The notes: a model not told the origin generated them from the sequence alone. Counted from the first letter of the stretch, positions 26,870 to 35,069 are shown. The stretch is DNA of 64,000 bases from Candidatus Gastranaerophilales bacterium (GCA_910586855.1 CAJUJH010000001.1:558001-622000), one strand, 5' to 3'. Program-made: numbers and translations.

Positions 26870-27514
26870 GTGTATACAAAGATTTCTGATAATCTTAATC
26901 GTATTTTGACATTTGCTGCAAAATTTAATCCTACAATCATTGCTGTTTCAAAGTATTATACAGTGCGTGAGATGGAGGAAGCCTACAAGGTCGGGCTTAA
27001 TAATTTTGGTGAAAACAAGGTTCTTGATGCAATTGAAAAAATCAATTTAATGGAGGAGGAAATCGCTTCAAAATCGCATTATCATTTGATAGGACACTTG
27101 CAAAGCAACAAAGTAAAAAAAGCGGTAGGGGTTTTTGATTTAATTCATTCCGTAGACAGTTTAAAGCTTGCGGTGGAGATTGATAATGTTGCCAAACAAA
27201 AAGGGATTGTTCAAAAAATCCTAATCCAGGTTAATAATGCAAATGAAGAGCAGAAGTTTGGCATAGCACCTTCTCATCTTGAAGAATTGATTGAAAAGAT
27301 AAATGTACTTCAAAATGTCAGTCTTGAAGGATTAATGACAATTGCTCCTTTAACTGATGATGAAGCATTATTAAGAAAACTTTTTTGTGAAATGTATCAA
27401 TTAAAAGAAAAATTTCATCTGAAAGAACTTTCAATGGGGATGAGCAATGATTACAAAATAGCGCTTGAAGAAGGCGCTACAATGATAAGACTAGGTAGAA
27501 CGTTATTTGAATAA
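26870..27514 (+). CDS. YggS/PROSC-type PLP homeostasis protein
   Basis: Binds pyridoxal 5'-phosphate and buffers its supply; no enzymatic activity is known for the family. The 214-residue product has the PLP lysine at K28 in IIAVSKYYTV, then FGENKVLDAIEKI, HYHLIGHLQSNKVKKA, HSVDSLKLA, ILIQVN and the C-terminal LSMGMSNDYKIALEEGATMIRLGR. The start is GTG (an in-frame stop lies at 26849) and the ribosome site is weak. It is 19 bp upstream of sepF, the arrangement of Cyanobacteria and Gram-positives. Confidence 0.93.
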   Translation: MYTKISDNLNRILTFAAKFNPTIIAVSKYYTVREMEEAYKVGLNNFGENKVLDAIEKINLMEEEIASKSHYHLIGHLQSNKVKKAVGVFDLIHSVDSLKLAVEIDNVAKQKGIVQKILIQVNNANEEQKFGIAPSHLEELIEKINVLQNVSLEGLMTIAPLTDDEALLRKLFCEMYQLKEKFHLKELSMGMSNDYKIALEEGATMIRLGRTLFE

Positions 27515-27533
27515 ATAAAATTAGGAGGAAAAG

Positions 27534-28058
27534 GTGACCGGAGTTTCAAACACAATAAATAAGTTAGTTAATTTTCTAACTTCACCATTTGAAAGCGGTA
27601 AAGAAGATGAAGGTTTGTTTTCTGAATTACAGGATGAATTTGGAGCAGACTATGGTACAGATAGAAATGCAGCATTAGAACCTGCATTCAAGCAAACCCC
27701 GACATTTAGACATGAAAGAAAAGTAGTTCCACTGCCATCACGTGGTTACGAAGGTGATTCAAGAGGATATGAAGTTGTTGTTTTTGAGCCGCGCTCATAC
27801 AGTGAATCAACAACACAAATAGCAGAAGCACTCAAAGAAAAGAAAACTGTTATTTTGAATTTGCAATTATTGGATAAAGAACAATCACAAAGAGTTGTTG
27901 ATTTTCTTTGCGGCTGCACATACGCTCTTGAGGGTGACCAAAAGAGAATCGGTGACAGAGTATTTATTTTCACTCCGGATAACATAAATCTGTCACAAGA
28001 AACCGTAAGCTCTAAATTATCCAGAGATGCTTACTGGAATGCACCACAGTCTAACTAA
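27534..28058 (+). CDS. sepF: Cell division protein SepF
   Basis: Membrane anchor and partner of FtsZ filaments at the division site. The 174-residue product has an N-terminal amphipathic helix (about residues 5-20, INKLVNFLTSPF), a polar linker, and the C-terminal SepF domain from about residue 78 (VVVFEPRSYSESTTQIAEAL, KTVILNLQLLDKEQSQRVVD, FLCGCTYALEGDQKRIGDRV). The start is GTG with AGGAGG upstream. SepF in a lipid A-making bacterium is a strong pointer to the cyanobacterial lineage. Confidence 0.95.
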   Translation: MTGVSNTINKLVNFLTSPFESGKEDEGLFSELQDEFGADYGTDRNAALEPAFKQTPTFRHERKVVPLPSRGYEGDSRGYEVVVFEPRSYSESTTQIAEALKEKKTVILNLQLLDKEQSQRVVDFLCGCTYALEGDQKRIGDRVFIFTPDNINLSQETVSSKLSRDAYWNAPQSN

Positions 28059-28098
28059 GATTGAATATATGGAGTTTAAGGATTAGAAGAATTTAGAT

Positions 28099-28137
28099 AA
28101 GCGCCTTATTTAATAGAAAAAGGCGCTTTTTATTTTT
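28099..28137 (+). terminator. Intrinsic terminator after sepF
   Basis: Stem AAGCGCCTT/AAGGCGCTT (28099-28107/28120-28128) followed by TTTATTTTTT. Confidence 0.88.
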
Positions 28138-28142
28138 TAAAT

Positions 28143-28157
28143 TTGCATAGCATGCAA
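28143..28157. promoter_or_regulatory. Palindrome TTGCAT-AGC-ATGCAA upstream of the SLH gene
   Basis: A perfect 6-bp inverted repeat ending three bases before a TATAAT at 28161-28166. It could be an operator for the SLH gene; no matching -35 at normal distance is clear. Confidence 0.35.
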
Positions 28158-28212
28158 TTTTATAATAATATTATAGGTAGTTAATGGATACTTGGGAGTA
28201 AAAGAGAGTTTT

Positions 28213-29475
28213 ATGAAAATGTTTAAAAAATTATTTGGATTCTTTGCTCTTATAGGTTGTTTGGTATCAGCTCCGGCATTTGCCGCTGAAGATGTTGATT
28301 CAGCCTATTGGGCAAGTGCTGAAATTAATGAAATGGTATCAAAAGATGTTATGCTTCTTGATGCTGACAAGAAATTTAACCCGGAAGCTTCTGTTTCAAG
28401 AGGCGATTTTGTTAATATGCTGGTTAAAGTTTTAGGACACAAAGATTTAGAAGTTGCGGTTGAAAATCCTTATACAGATATTAATTCAGCAACTGAAAAT
28501 TTTAATTCTATTATGAAATCTGAAGAATTAGGTCTTGTTTACGGTTACCCGGATAAAACATTTAAGCCTGATAATAAAATGATTAAGGCCGAAGTAACTT
28601 CTGTTATGAGCCATATTACAAAAAATGTTTCAGCTGAAGATGATGTACTGGCTGATTTTACCGATACAGATGCAATTCCTGCATGGGCAAAAGCACCTTA
28701 TCAAAAAGCAGTAAAATTAGGTCTTTATGTAAATTATCCTGATTCATTACAATTTGAACCAACTAGAGAAATCACAAGAGCAGAAACAGCTGTTCTTCTT
28801 GCAAAATTGAGCAAAATGTTAAATGTTGTAAAAGAAGAGTATGTTTCTCCTGAAAAAACTCTTGGAGAAGAGCACTTGAGTATTCATAAAGATGCTGAAT
28901 CCAACACTGTTGTTATGACCAGCACAAGAAAAATTGTAACAGCAGGTAATATTTTAAAAGCAGAATTTTTTCAACCCTATAAAATGAAACAATCAAATGA
29001 AGGTGATGATGTTGTTTTCTTTATTAGAAATGATGTTGTAACAGATGAAGGAACAACCGTAATTCCTGCAAATACTAAACTTTATGCTAATGTTGAAGAT
29101 ATTGTTGAACCTAAATGGTTTAATAAAAACGGCGAAGTTAAAGTTAAATTCACAAGAATGGAGCTTCCTGACGGCAGAGCATCAGAACTTAAAGGATATG
29201 TTCATAATAACCGTGAAGGGTATTTGAAAGAAAATCCTTGGAAAAAAGTTGCAGCTTATACAGTTGGCGGTGCTGTTATTGGTACCGGCGCAGGTATGGG
29301 ATTCGGTGCTATTGATGATAATTTTGGTACCGGTGCTGCAATTGGTGCTCCATCAGGCGCAGGTGCGGGTCTTGTAGCAGGTCTTGTAACAAAAGGCGTG
29401 AATTATTCTGCAAAACCGGGTGAAACTGTTTACATTAAGCTTTTAGAAGATGTAAGCATAAACGAAGATTTATAG
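28213..29475 (+). CDS. SLH-domain envelope protein with a glycine-zipper tail
   Basis: Exported protein likely held in the cell wall. The 420-residue precursor has a signal peptide ending AFA-A (about residue 25). Three S-layer homology repeats follow (about 28-190; YWASAEINEMVSKDVM, FGL-type turn as ELGLVYGYPDKTFKPD, and WAKAPYQKAVKLGLYVNYPD). A beta-rich middle comes next. Residues 345-395 form a Gly-rich hydrophobic zipper (GGAVIGTGAGMGFGA...GAGAGLVAGLV) that may enter a membrane. I choose the ATG at 28213 because GAGAG lies just upstream and the signal peptide starts there; an in-frame TTG at 28192 is less likely. SLH-porin proteins of Cyanobacteria are the nearest concept, but no porin barrel is visible. 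Confidence 0.85.
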   Translation: MKMFKKLFGFFALIGCLVSAPAFAAEDVDSAYWASAEINEMVSKDVMLLDADKKFNPEASVSRGDFVNMLVKVLGHKDLEVAVENPYTDINSATENFNSIMKSEELGLVYGYPDKTFKPDNKMIKAEVTSVMSHITKNVSAEDDVLADFTDTDAIPAWAKAPYQKAVKLGLYVNYPDSLQFEPTREITRAETAVLLAKLSKMLNVVKEEYVSPEKTLGEEHLSIHKDAESNTVVMTSTRKIVTAGNILKAEFFQPYKMKQSNEGDDVVFFIRNDVVTDEGTTVIPANTKLYANVEDIVEPKWFNKNGEVKVKFTRMELPDGRASELKGYVHNNREGYLKENPWKKVAAYTVGGAVIGTGAGMGFGAIDDNFGTGAAIGAPSGAGAGLVAGLVTKGVNYSAKPGETVYIKLLEDVSINEDL

Positions 29476-29496
29476 AAATATCTTTAATAAATAAAA

Positions 29497-29545
29497 TTGC
29501 GGGTGCAGTTAAATTTAAAGTTTAACCCCCGCAATTTTTATATTT
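29497..29545 (+). terminator. Intrinsic terminator after the SLH gene
   Basis: Stem TTGCGGG/CCCGCAA with an inner GTTAAA/TTTAAC pair, followed by a T-rich run from 29534. Confidence 0.85.
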
Positions 29546-29600
29546 TAAATTCTATTTTATTACAATTTAGATACAATTTAGCCCCTATCCCCTTCACAAT

Positions 29601-29629
29601 TTGCAAATTTATTATGTGCTTAGTATAAT
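29601..29629 (+). promoter_or_regulatory. Promoter of acpP
   Basis: TTGCAA (29601-29606), exactly 17 bases, TATAAT (29624-29629), a strong consensus promoter 52 bases before the acpP ATG. Confidence 0.75.
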
Positions 29630-29681
29630 TAAGCATGTTAATAGTTAGTATTATTTATATTTTAATGAGGTGAAGGTAAAA

Positions 29682-29915
29682 ATGAGCACATTAGAAAGAG
29701 TAAAAAAAGTAGTAGTTGACCAACTTAGCGTGGATGAAAATCTTGTAACTCCACAAGCTAGTTTTACAAATGATTTAGGAGCTGATTCATTAGATACAGT
29801 TGAATTGGTTATGGCTTTTGAAGAAGAATTTGGATGCGAAATTCCTGATGAAGAAGCTGAAAAAATCGCTACAGTTCAAGACGCTGTTGATTACATTGAT
29901 GCACATCTTAACTAA
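29682..29915 (+). CDS. acpP: Acyl carrier protein
   Basis: Carries growing acyl chains on a phosphopantetheine arm. The 77-residue acidic protein has Ser36 in GADSLDTVELVMAFEEEFG, the attachment site. I take the ATG at 29682 (MSTLERV) rather than the in-frame GTG at 29670, which lies within the Shine-Dalgarno stretch GAGGTGAAGG. fabF follows 184 bp downstream, and AcpS, which would add the arm, is at 37611. Confidence 0.97.
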   Translation: MSTLERVKKVVVDQLSVDENLVTPQASFTNDLGADSLDTVELVMAFEEEFGCEIPDEEAEKIATVQDAVDYIDAHLN

Positions 29916-29985
29916 AATTTAGTTATTTGTACAAAAGTACATAAATTATTTGCAAAATTATTTATGTAAGATTAGGTTGATATTA

Positions 29986-30038
29986 GGGAATAATCCTGCC
30001 TTTCTTTTGAAAGACGGTTATTCCACAGGATTAATCCC
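29986..30038 (+). promoter_or_regulatory. Structured leader with alternative pairings before fabF
   Basis: A 13-bp stem with one mismatch (29986-29998/30026-30038, GGGAATAATCCTG/CAGGATTAATCCC) encloses a hairpin CTTTC-TTTT-GAAAG (30000-30013). GGAATAA (29987-29993) can instead pair with TTATTCC (30018-30024). This gives two exclusive folds, as in attenuators. No protein frame accounts for it. Confidence 0.5.
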
Positions 30039-30099
30039 TTAATTCCCTTTTAAAATATTTTGCACCTAAAAAAGCTTATCTAGAGGAAAATTTATTGAA

Positions 30100-31356
30100 A
30101 TGAATACAAAAAGACGAGTAGTAGTTACTGGGTTAGGGATTGTTTCTCCGTTTGGTTTGGGAGTTAAGAAATTTTGGGATAGCCTGCTTGAAGGAAAAAG
30201 CGGTATTTCAACTATCGAAAATATCTCTCTTGACGGGCACACCGTTCATATTGCAGGAGAAGTGAAAAACTTTGATGAAATAAGTAATCTTGAACCAAAA
30301 GAAGCAAGAAGAATGGACAGATATACCCAGTTTGCAATGGTTGCGGCAGAAGAAGCCGTTAAGGATTCAGGCATTTCAACAGATGATGTTGACCCTTACC
30401 GTTTTGGTGTAATTGTTGGTTCTGCAGCCGGCGGATTTGACACATTTGAAAAACAGCATCATACAATAATTGACAGAGGTCCTTCAAAATGCTCGCCTTT
30501 CACTGTTCCTATGATTATTGCCGATATGGGTGCTGGAAGAATTTCAATGAAATATGGTGCAAAAGGATTAAATAAAGCTATTGTAACTGCTTGTGCCACT
30601 TCAGCTCACTGTGTTGGCGATGCTTTCAGAAGCATTCAATACGGTGATGCCGATGTAATTATAGCAGGCGGTGCCGAAGCTGTTATTACAAGACTTGGTA
30701 TTGGCGCGTTTACATCTGCAAGAACATTATCAAAAAGAAATGATGAGCCAACAAAAGCATCACGCCCGTATGATAAAGACAGAGACGGTTTTGTTATGTC
30801 TGAAGGTTCTGCAGTTCTTATTTTGGAAGAACTTGAACATGCTAAAAAACGCGGCGCTAAAATTTATGCTGAAATTGTTGGCTATGGTCAAACAGCAGAT
30901 GCTTATGATATTGTTGCTCCGGATCCATCAGGTGATGGTGCAGCAAAAGCAATGGAGCTTGCTGTAAAAGATGCTGGAGTTAATCCTAAAGAAGTTGGAT
31001 ATGTAAATTCTCATGGCACATCAACAGGGCTTGGCGATTGCGCTGAATCTAAGGCTATTGCAAGAGTATTTGGCGATTTAGATACTAATCCCGATTTAAA
31101 AGTGTCTTCAACAAAAAGTATGCACGGGCACATGCTTGGTGCTACAGGTGCTGCTGAATCCATTGTTTGTATTAAAGCTTTGACGGATGGTATTATTCCT
31201 CCTACAATAAATCTTGATAATCAGGATGAAAGTGTTGCAAATTTAAATTATGTACCTCATAAACCAGTTAAAGCCAAGGTTAATTATGCTTTAACAAATT
31301 CATTTGGTTTTGGCGGACATAATGCATCTTTGATGTTCAAGAAGTATGAGGCATAA
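30100..31356 (+). CDS. fabF: Beta-ketoacyl-ACP synthase II
   Basis: Condenses acyl-ACP with malonyl-ACP in fatty acid elongation. The 418-residue thiolase-fold protein has the active-site Cys in TACATSAH (about 168), the His in NSHGTSTGLGD, the second His in KSMHGHMLGATGA and the final NSFGFGGHNASL. The ATG has AGAGGAAA upstream. acpP-fabF order is common; a structured leader lies between them here. Confidence 0.97.
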   Translation: MNTKRRVVVTGLGIVSPFGLGVKKFWDSLLEGKSGISTIENISLDGHTVHIAGEVKNFDEISNLEPKEARRMDRYTQFAMVAAEEAVKDSGISTDDVDPYRFGVIVGSAAGGFDTFEKQHHTIIDRGPSKCSPFTVPMIIADMGAGRISMKYGAKGLNKAIVTACATSAHCVGDAFRSIQYGDADVIIAGGAEAVITRLGIGAFTSARTLSKRNDEPTKASRPYDKDRDGFVMSEGSAVLILEELEHAKKRGAKIYAEIVGYGQTADAYDIVAPDPSGDGAAKAMELAVKDAGVNPKEVGYVNSHGTSTGLGDCAESKAIARVFGDLDTNPDLKVSSTKSMHGHMLGATGAAESIVCIKALTDGIIPPTINLDNQDESVANLNYVPHKPVKAKVNYALTNSFGFGGHNASLMFKKYEA

Positions 31357-31368
31357 AAAAGTTTAATT

Positions 31369-31410
31369 ACAGCAGGTAAATTTATTTTAAAATTCTTACC
31401 TGCTGTTTTG
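31369..31410 (+). terminator. Intrinsic terminator after fabF
   Basis: Perfect 11-bp stem ACAGCAGGTAA/TTACCTGCTGT (31369-31379/31396-31406) followed by TTTG; the T-run is short. Confidence 0.7.
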
Positions 31411-31553
31411 AAAATTGAATATTAAAATTATTTGTTGGCGCGGTACTTTTGTAGAAGTAAAAGGTGACTAAATGTCACATTATACAAAGAGGACATATGT
31501 GAAGCACTTCCTCCGCCACAAATAGTGAATTGAAAATTAAATATAAATGATTT

Positions 31554-31634
31554 GTCGGAGTGGCGGAATGGTAGACGCGCACGTTTGAGGGGCGTGTGGA
31601 GTAATCTGTACGGGTTCAAGTCCCGTCTTCGACA
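31554..31634 (+). tRNA. tRNA-Leu(GAG)
   Basis: An 81-base class II tRNA. The acceptor stem is GTCGGAG/CTTCGAC with discriminator A at 31634. The anticodon loop TTGAGGG gives anticodon GAG, a 13-base variable arm follows, and the T arm is ACGGG-TTCAAGT-CCCGT. CCA is not encoded, so the 3' end depends on the CCA-adding enzyme (gene at 51170). Confidence 0.93.
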
Positions 31635-31675
31635 AATTTTTATTTTATATTTCAAACTTGAACACAGAAATGCTT

Positions 31676-31942
31676 ATGAAAAAGAATTTATTTATATTTG
31701 TAATATTAGCTTGCAGTATTCCTGCTTTAGCATATGTATATGGCGGTACAAATTTTGGATATTCAGGATATCCTGACCCTAATTGTTATTTGTTTGATAC
31801 CTCGGATAGTTATCAACGGGATGCATATGTAAGATGCATAAATGAATATGTTGAAAATGCCTCAAATGATATCAAAAGAATAAAAGAAAAAGCTGCTCAA
31901 GCTGCTGATGATGCAGAGCGAAAATTGCGTTTTGGCTATTAA
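31676..31942 (+). CDS. Small secreted protein, 88 aa
   Basis: The product has a signal peptide (MKKNLFIFVILACSIPALA, cleavage after ALA). A mature part of about 69 residues follows: a Tyr/Gly-rich start (YVYGGTNFGYSGYPDP), two cysteines that could form a disulfide (in NCYLF and RCINEY), and a charged C-terminal helix. I use the ATG at 31676 because the signal peptide starts there; the upstream in-frame TTG and ATG add only a few polar residues. It follows tRNA-Leu. Function unknown. Confidence 0.7.
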   Translation: MKKNLFIFVILACSIPALAYVYGGTNFGYSGYPDPNCYLFDTSDSYQRDAYVRCINEYVENASNDIKRIKEKAAQAADDAERKLRFGY

Positions 31943-31989
31943 ATACATTGAATTATTTTGAGTTAAAATTTTGCAAATAAATTAATATA

Positions 31990-32229
31990 TTATTCTATTT
32001 TCTCCCGTTTATTGCAATAATTTAATATTTTCTCAAATTCATCCAATGTGGTTTTAAATTTATTTAGAATCAGGTCTATCATAATAGTTATATGAGTACA
32101 GTCTTTACCGTTTTCTAAGCATAAATTCAATGCTTCTTGCTTGATTTCTGTAAGCGTGTAAATTGATAAAAGCTCTTTATACAGTTTTGATAATTTTTTT
32201 GAATATCGGGCTTTGCCAATCTTTTGCAT
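31990..32229 (-). CDS. Small helical protein beside an XRE regulator
   Basis: A 79-residue, all-helical, Lys/Glu/Leu-rich product (MQKIGKARYSKKLSKLYKEL..., two internal Cys). The ATG at 32229 has GAGAG at a good distance, which supports it as real. It is divergent from the XRE repressor gene at 32320 and shares with it a 90-bp control region with direct and inverted repeats, so it may be a target of that repressor. No family recognised. Confidence 0.65.
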   Translation of the reverse strand: MQKIGKARYSKKLSKLYKELLSIYTLTEIKQEALNLCLENGKDCTHITIMIDLILNKFKTTLDEFEKILNYCNKREKIE

Positions 32230-32248
32230 AACTTTACTCTCTATTTTA

Positions 32249-32290
32249 TATGCATGCTTGAAATAATCAAAGTATGCATTCTTGAAATAA
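32249..32290 (+). repeat. Two 18-bp direct repeats in a divergent control region
   Basis: TATGCATGCTTGAAATAA (32249-32266) and its copy at 32273-32290 differ at one base and are spaced 24 bp start to start. They lie between the divergent genes at 32229 and 32320 and could bind a regulator in tandem. Confidence 0.75.
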
Positions 32291-32330
32291 ACTTGTCAAT
32301 AAAATAGTATACTTGTATTGTGACAAGTTT
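32289..32330. promoter_or_regulatory. Operator and leaderless promoter of the XRE gene
   Basis: A perfect 10-bp inverted repeat AAACTTGTCA/TGACAAGTTT (32289-32298/32321-32330) flanks a TATACT -10 box (32308-32313). The right arm covers the second base onward of the GTG start at 32320, only 6 bases after the -10. Transcription would begin at or next to the start codon, so the mRNA is probably leaderless and the repressor would block its own start. Confidence 0.65.
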
Positions 32331-32550
32331 AAGTATTAGTGAAAAAATAGGCATTAAGATAAATATCTTGAGGAAGAGATTGAAAATCTCTCAAGAAAAG
32401 CTTGACGAGCTTGCAAATTTAAGCTCAAATTCTGTTAGTGCAATAGAACACGGAGAAAGCAATCCCACTATTGAAACCTTGGATAGAATTGCAAAAGCCC
32501 TTAATATTGAATTAAAAGAACTTGTTGATGTATCTAAAATAGATTTATAA
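32320..32550 (+). CDS. XRE-family helix-turn-helix regulator
   Basis: A 76-residue Cro/CI-type DNA-binding protein. The HTH lies at about residues 20-60 (LRKRLKISQEKLDELANLSS, then SVSAIEHGESNPTIETLDRI). The start is GTG with no Shine-Dalgarno sequence. The -10 box sits just upstream, implying a leaderless message. The perfect inverted repeat spanning its start suggests autoregulation, and the divergent gene at 31990 is the likely second target. Confidence 0.88.
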   Translation: MTSLSISEKIGIKINILRKRLKISQEKLDELANLSSNSVSAIEHGESNPTIETLDRIAKALNIELKELVDVSKIDL

Positions 32551-32556
32551 ATTATT

Positions 32557-33750
32557 TTAAGAAACTGATGCTTTGCTTGTATATTCTCTTTTGTGCAAAG
32601 CATTGTTTTCGGGTGTCCAATTATTTGTTAACTCTGCATAAGATTTCAACAATTTGTCTATGCTGTAGAATGTATTTACATAATTTTCATTCATATTTAT
32701 TTGTTCAAGGCATTTTTTGAAACTCTGTTCCTCCTCAGGCGTGCCAAGAAAAAGTCCTTTTGTGCCGTAATTTATGTTAGAAAAATTACTGCTGCATATT
32801 TCTTTTGTTTTGTTAAAAATATTAGTTCCTAAAAGCTCAACACACTCTCTTTGATATTCAAAATATTTTCTATCACAAGGCTTATTTGCATTTTGGGTTA
32901 ATGTATCAGTTTTGCTTTTTAATTCGGTTGATAGTTTAAGGGCATAAAGCATTAAACATCCTGCTATAAAGCATTTTTTGGGTCTTAATTTTCCATCCTT
33001 TAAGCCTTTTCCTGTTTTCCACATTTTATCCGCTTCTTTTGAAATGTAGTTTACTTCAAGCTTTGTCTTTTCAAAGGTTACAACATCATCTGAAGGGTTT
33101 TCATAAGCTTCTGCCTTGGCTTTTTCAAACATTACGGCTTTGCTTGAAGAGTCAAATCCTTCAGATAGAAGCAGTTTGGCACGTGAATTATGATAATCGC
33201 TTTTTTGTACAAGGTAGTTTTTTATAAAGTTAAATTGTTCTTTTTCATCTTCAATATTGTCAATATAATCATATAAACCTTGTGCCTCAAAGCTGTCAGT
33301 ATTTGATGGCATTATAAAAGGCGGGATATTTGGATTATTGCAGGTAAATTCACCGTTTATATTTTGGAATTTGCTTGCAGAGCTGAATGAATCAATTTGT
33401 ACTTTCCCATTTTTGGCATAGAATATATGTTCGCTTGTTAAATCTCTATGGTAAAAGCCGATTTTATCCATGCGGTAAAAATTTTCAAGCAAGTTTGTTA
33501 TATGTTTTGGCGTAATTGGATTATTTTTGACATCTGCCGGCTCTCCATCAAGAGTATATTTAAATGATATTCCGCCATCATCTGCTCTTGTAAGTGAAGC
33601 TTGATAATTTGGGGCATTAATATATGCCATTCTTGCAGTATGAGCCTGTCTGAGTTCATTTTCTATATTCTTTAAAGCCTCTTTTTTTGTGGCGCCCTGA
33701 CTGTGTAAATATTCTGTTCTTCCTGTAAAATGTATAGGTGAAACTAACAT
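32557..33750 (-). CDS. Kinase-like protein, paralogue 1
   Basis: A 397-residue protein with a kinase-like catalytic loop HRDLTSEHIF (H101, D103; His108 where most kinases have Asn) and IDSF (118-122) at the DFG position. It shares with the next gene the pattern ADxKxNP...KHxxxL...YxMD...HxDLxxxHIF...GxVxxDxF...NG...PSNxD and KNYLxxKSDYHxxRxxLLxxxGFD. No glycine loop or conserved N-lobe lysine is visible, so activity is uncertain. It starts MLVSPIHFTGRTEY; ribosome site AAAGG. The C-terminal 200 residues are helical and unassigned. There is no signal peptide. Function unknown; a phosphotransferase or pseudokinase is my inference. Confidence 0.55.
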   Translation of the reverse strand: MLVSPIHFTGRTEYLHSQGATKKEALKNIENELRQAHTARMAYINAPNYQASLTRADDGGISFKYTLDGEPADVKNNPITPKHITNLLENFYRMDKIGFYHRDLTSEHIFYAKNGKVQIDSFSSASKFQNINGEFTCNNPNIPPFIMPSNTDSFEAQGLYDYIDNIEDEKEQFNFIKNYLVQKSDYHNSRAKLLLSEGFDSSSKAVMFEKAKAEAYENPSDDVVTFEKTKLEVNYISKEADKMWKTGKGLKDGKLRPKKCFIAGCLMLYALKLSTELKSKTDTLTQNANKPCDRKYFEYQRECVELLGTNIFNKTKEICSSNFSNINYGTKGLFLGTPEEEQSFKKCLEQINMNENYVNTFYSIDKLLKSYAELTNNWTPENNALHKREYTSKASVS

Positions 33751-33797
33751 ATAAACAAACCTTTTTCATCAAATTAGCGAGTATTATTATAAATCTA

Positions 33798-33830
33798 AAA
33801 AACAGATATTTTTGCTCAATATCTGTTTTT
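33798..33830. terminator. Bidirectional hairpin between the kinase-like paralogues
   Basis: Perfect 13-bp stem AAAAACAGATATT/AATATCTGTTTTT (33798-33810/33818-33830), loop of 7, with A- and T-runs built into the arms. It terminates paralogue 2, so the two genes are probably separate units. Confidence 0.8.
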
Positions 33831-33860
33831 AAATAAATTTTTGTTATTAAACTTAATAAT

Positions 33861-35069
33861 TTAAGAATTTTTAGCTTCCTCTATATAAAGTGCGTTTAAA
33901 TCTTTATTCCATCTTTCTTTTAAGCCTTCATAAAATTCTCTTATATTATTTATGCTGCCTTCTGCAAGTATATCGGATGGACTAAATTCGTCAAAAAGCG
34001 CAAGGAAAAATTCTTTTTCATCTTGTGTTCCTAAATATATACCATGTTCGCTGTCATTAAAATTCCAGCTGCCCATTCCTTTTGTATCATTATATAAATC
34101 ATCAAGGCGTCTTTGGGCGCATTCTGTTTCAAGTTTGAAATATTCCTTCTCATCAGCCGTTATGGCGTAACGGGCTAAATATTGCGCTTCGTTCCTTAAA
34201 TCCATAGCAGATTCTATACAGTCTAAATTTAATAAAATGGCATTAAATCGTCTCTGCGGCTCTACTTTATGTCCACAGGCGCCCCCTCCCTCATCCCATT
34301 CTGTAAATGCATCTCTTTTTAGTTTGTAATTATCAAGCTTTTTGATTTCATAATTTATAACCTGGTTAGAAGGATTCAAAAATACTCTGCTTTGAATATC
34401 TTCAAAACGGACTGTTTTACCATCCGGGTCAAATCCTCTGTTTACCAGTAAATCACCTCGTCTTTGGTGGTAATCACTTTTATTCATAAGATAATTTTTT
34501 ACAAAGTAGAATCTGTCATCTTCATCAAGTTTATCAACATATCCGCCAAGAAAGTGTTCTTTTAAGGTATCTTCATTTGAAGGAAACATAAAATCTGGAG
34601 TTCTTATGCTGCCATCGTTTCCTTTAAGCTGCCCATTTCGGTTTTTATAAAAGTTGACTGAATATCTAAAACAATCAAATTCAACCTGCCCGTCGTCATT
34701 AAAAAATATATGTGATGGGTCTAAATCATTATGAAAAATGCTTGCTCTATCCATAAAATAAAGATTTTTAAAAAGGCTTCTGAAGTGCTTGCTCCTTACA
34801 GGATTGGTTTTAATATCGGCAATATCTCCTTTTGTTTCATATCGTATCTGCCTTACATGTCCATCCTCTGTAGTGCTTACCTTATATTTTGGTACATTGA
34901 CTTCTCTTCCTCTTGCTTTTTGAGCTTGGGCGGCTTCTTTATTAAGCTCTGCCTGTCTTTTTTCAAATTCTTTTTGACCTTGTGTATATCTGTTGCTCAA
35001 GGAAAATTTTTGCCCGAGAAATGCTGCATTATAGCTGCAGGGTACAGTTGCAATTCCACTAATTTTCAT
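33861..35069 (-). CDS. Kinase-like protein, paralogue 2
   Basis: A 402-residue paralogue of the gene at 32557, clearly alignable from about residue 75 to 380. The catalytic-loop region reads HNDLDPSHIF (H113, D115, His120) and FDCF (131-134) stands at the DFG position, so HRD has become HND. Residues 30-60 form a charged helix (QKEFEKRQAELNKEAAQAQK) not found in paralogue 1. The start has GGAGAG upstream. Both copies keep the Asp residues that would bind metal, which argues against simple decay. Function unknown. Confidence 0.55.
   Translation of the reverse strand: MKISGIATVPCSYNAAFLGQKFSLSNRYTQGQKEFEKRQAELNKEAAQAQKARGREVNVPKYKVSTTEDGHVRQIRYETKGDIADIKTNPVRSKHFRSLFKNLYFMDRASIFHNDLDPSHIFFNDDGQVEFDCFRYSVNFYKNRNGQLKGNDGSIRTPDFMFPSNEDTLKEHFLGGYVDKLDEDDRFYFVKNYLMNKSDYHQRRGDLLVNRGFDPDGKTVRFEDIQSRVFLNPSNQVINYEIKKLDNYKLKRDAFTEWDEGGGACGHKVEPQRRFNAILLNLDCIESAMDLRNEAQYLARYAITADEKEYFKLETECAQRRLDDLYNDTKGMGSWNFNDSEHGIYLGTQDEKEFFLALFDEFSPSDILAEGSINNIREFYEGLKERWNKDLNALYIEEAKNS

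Noticed and set aside
31552..31776. Plus-strand frame through the tRNA
   Set aside because: It runs through tRNA-Leu and its arginine-rich start is the tRNA sequence.
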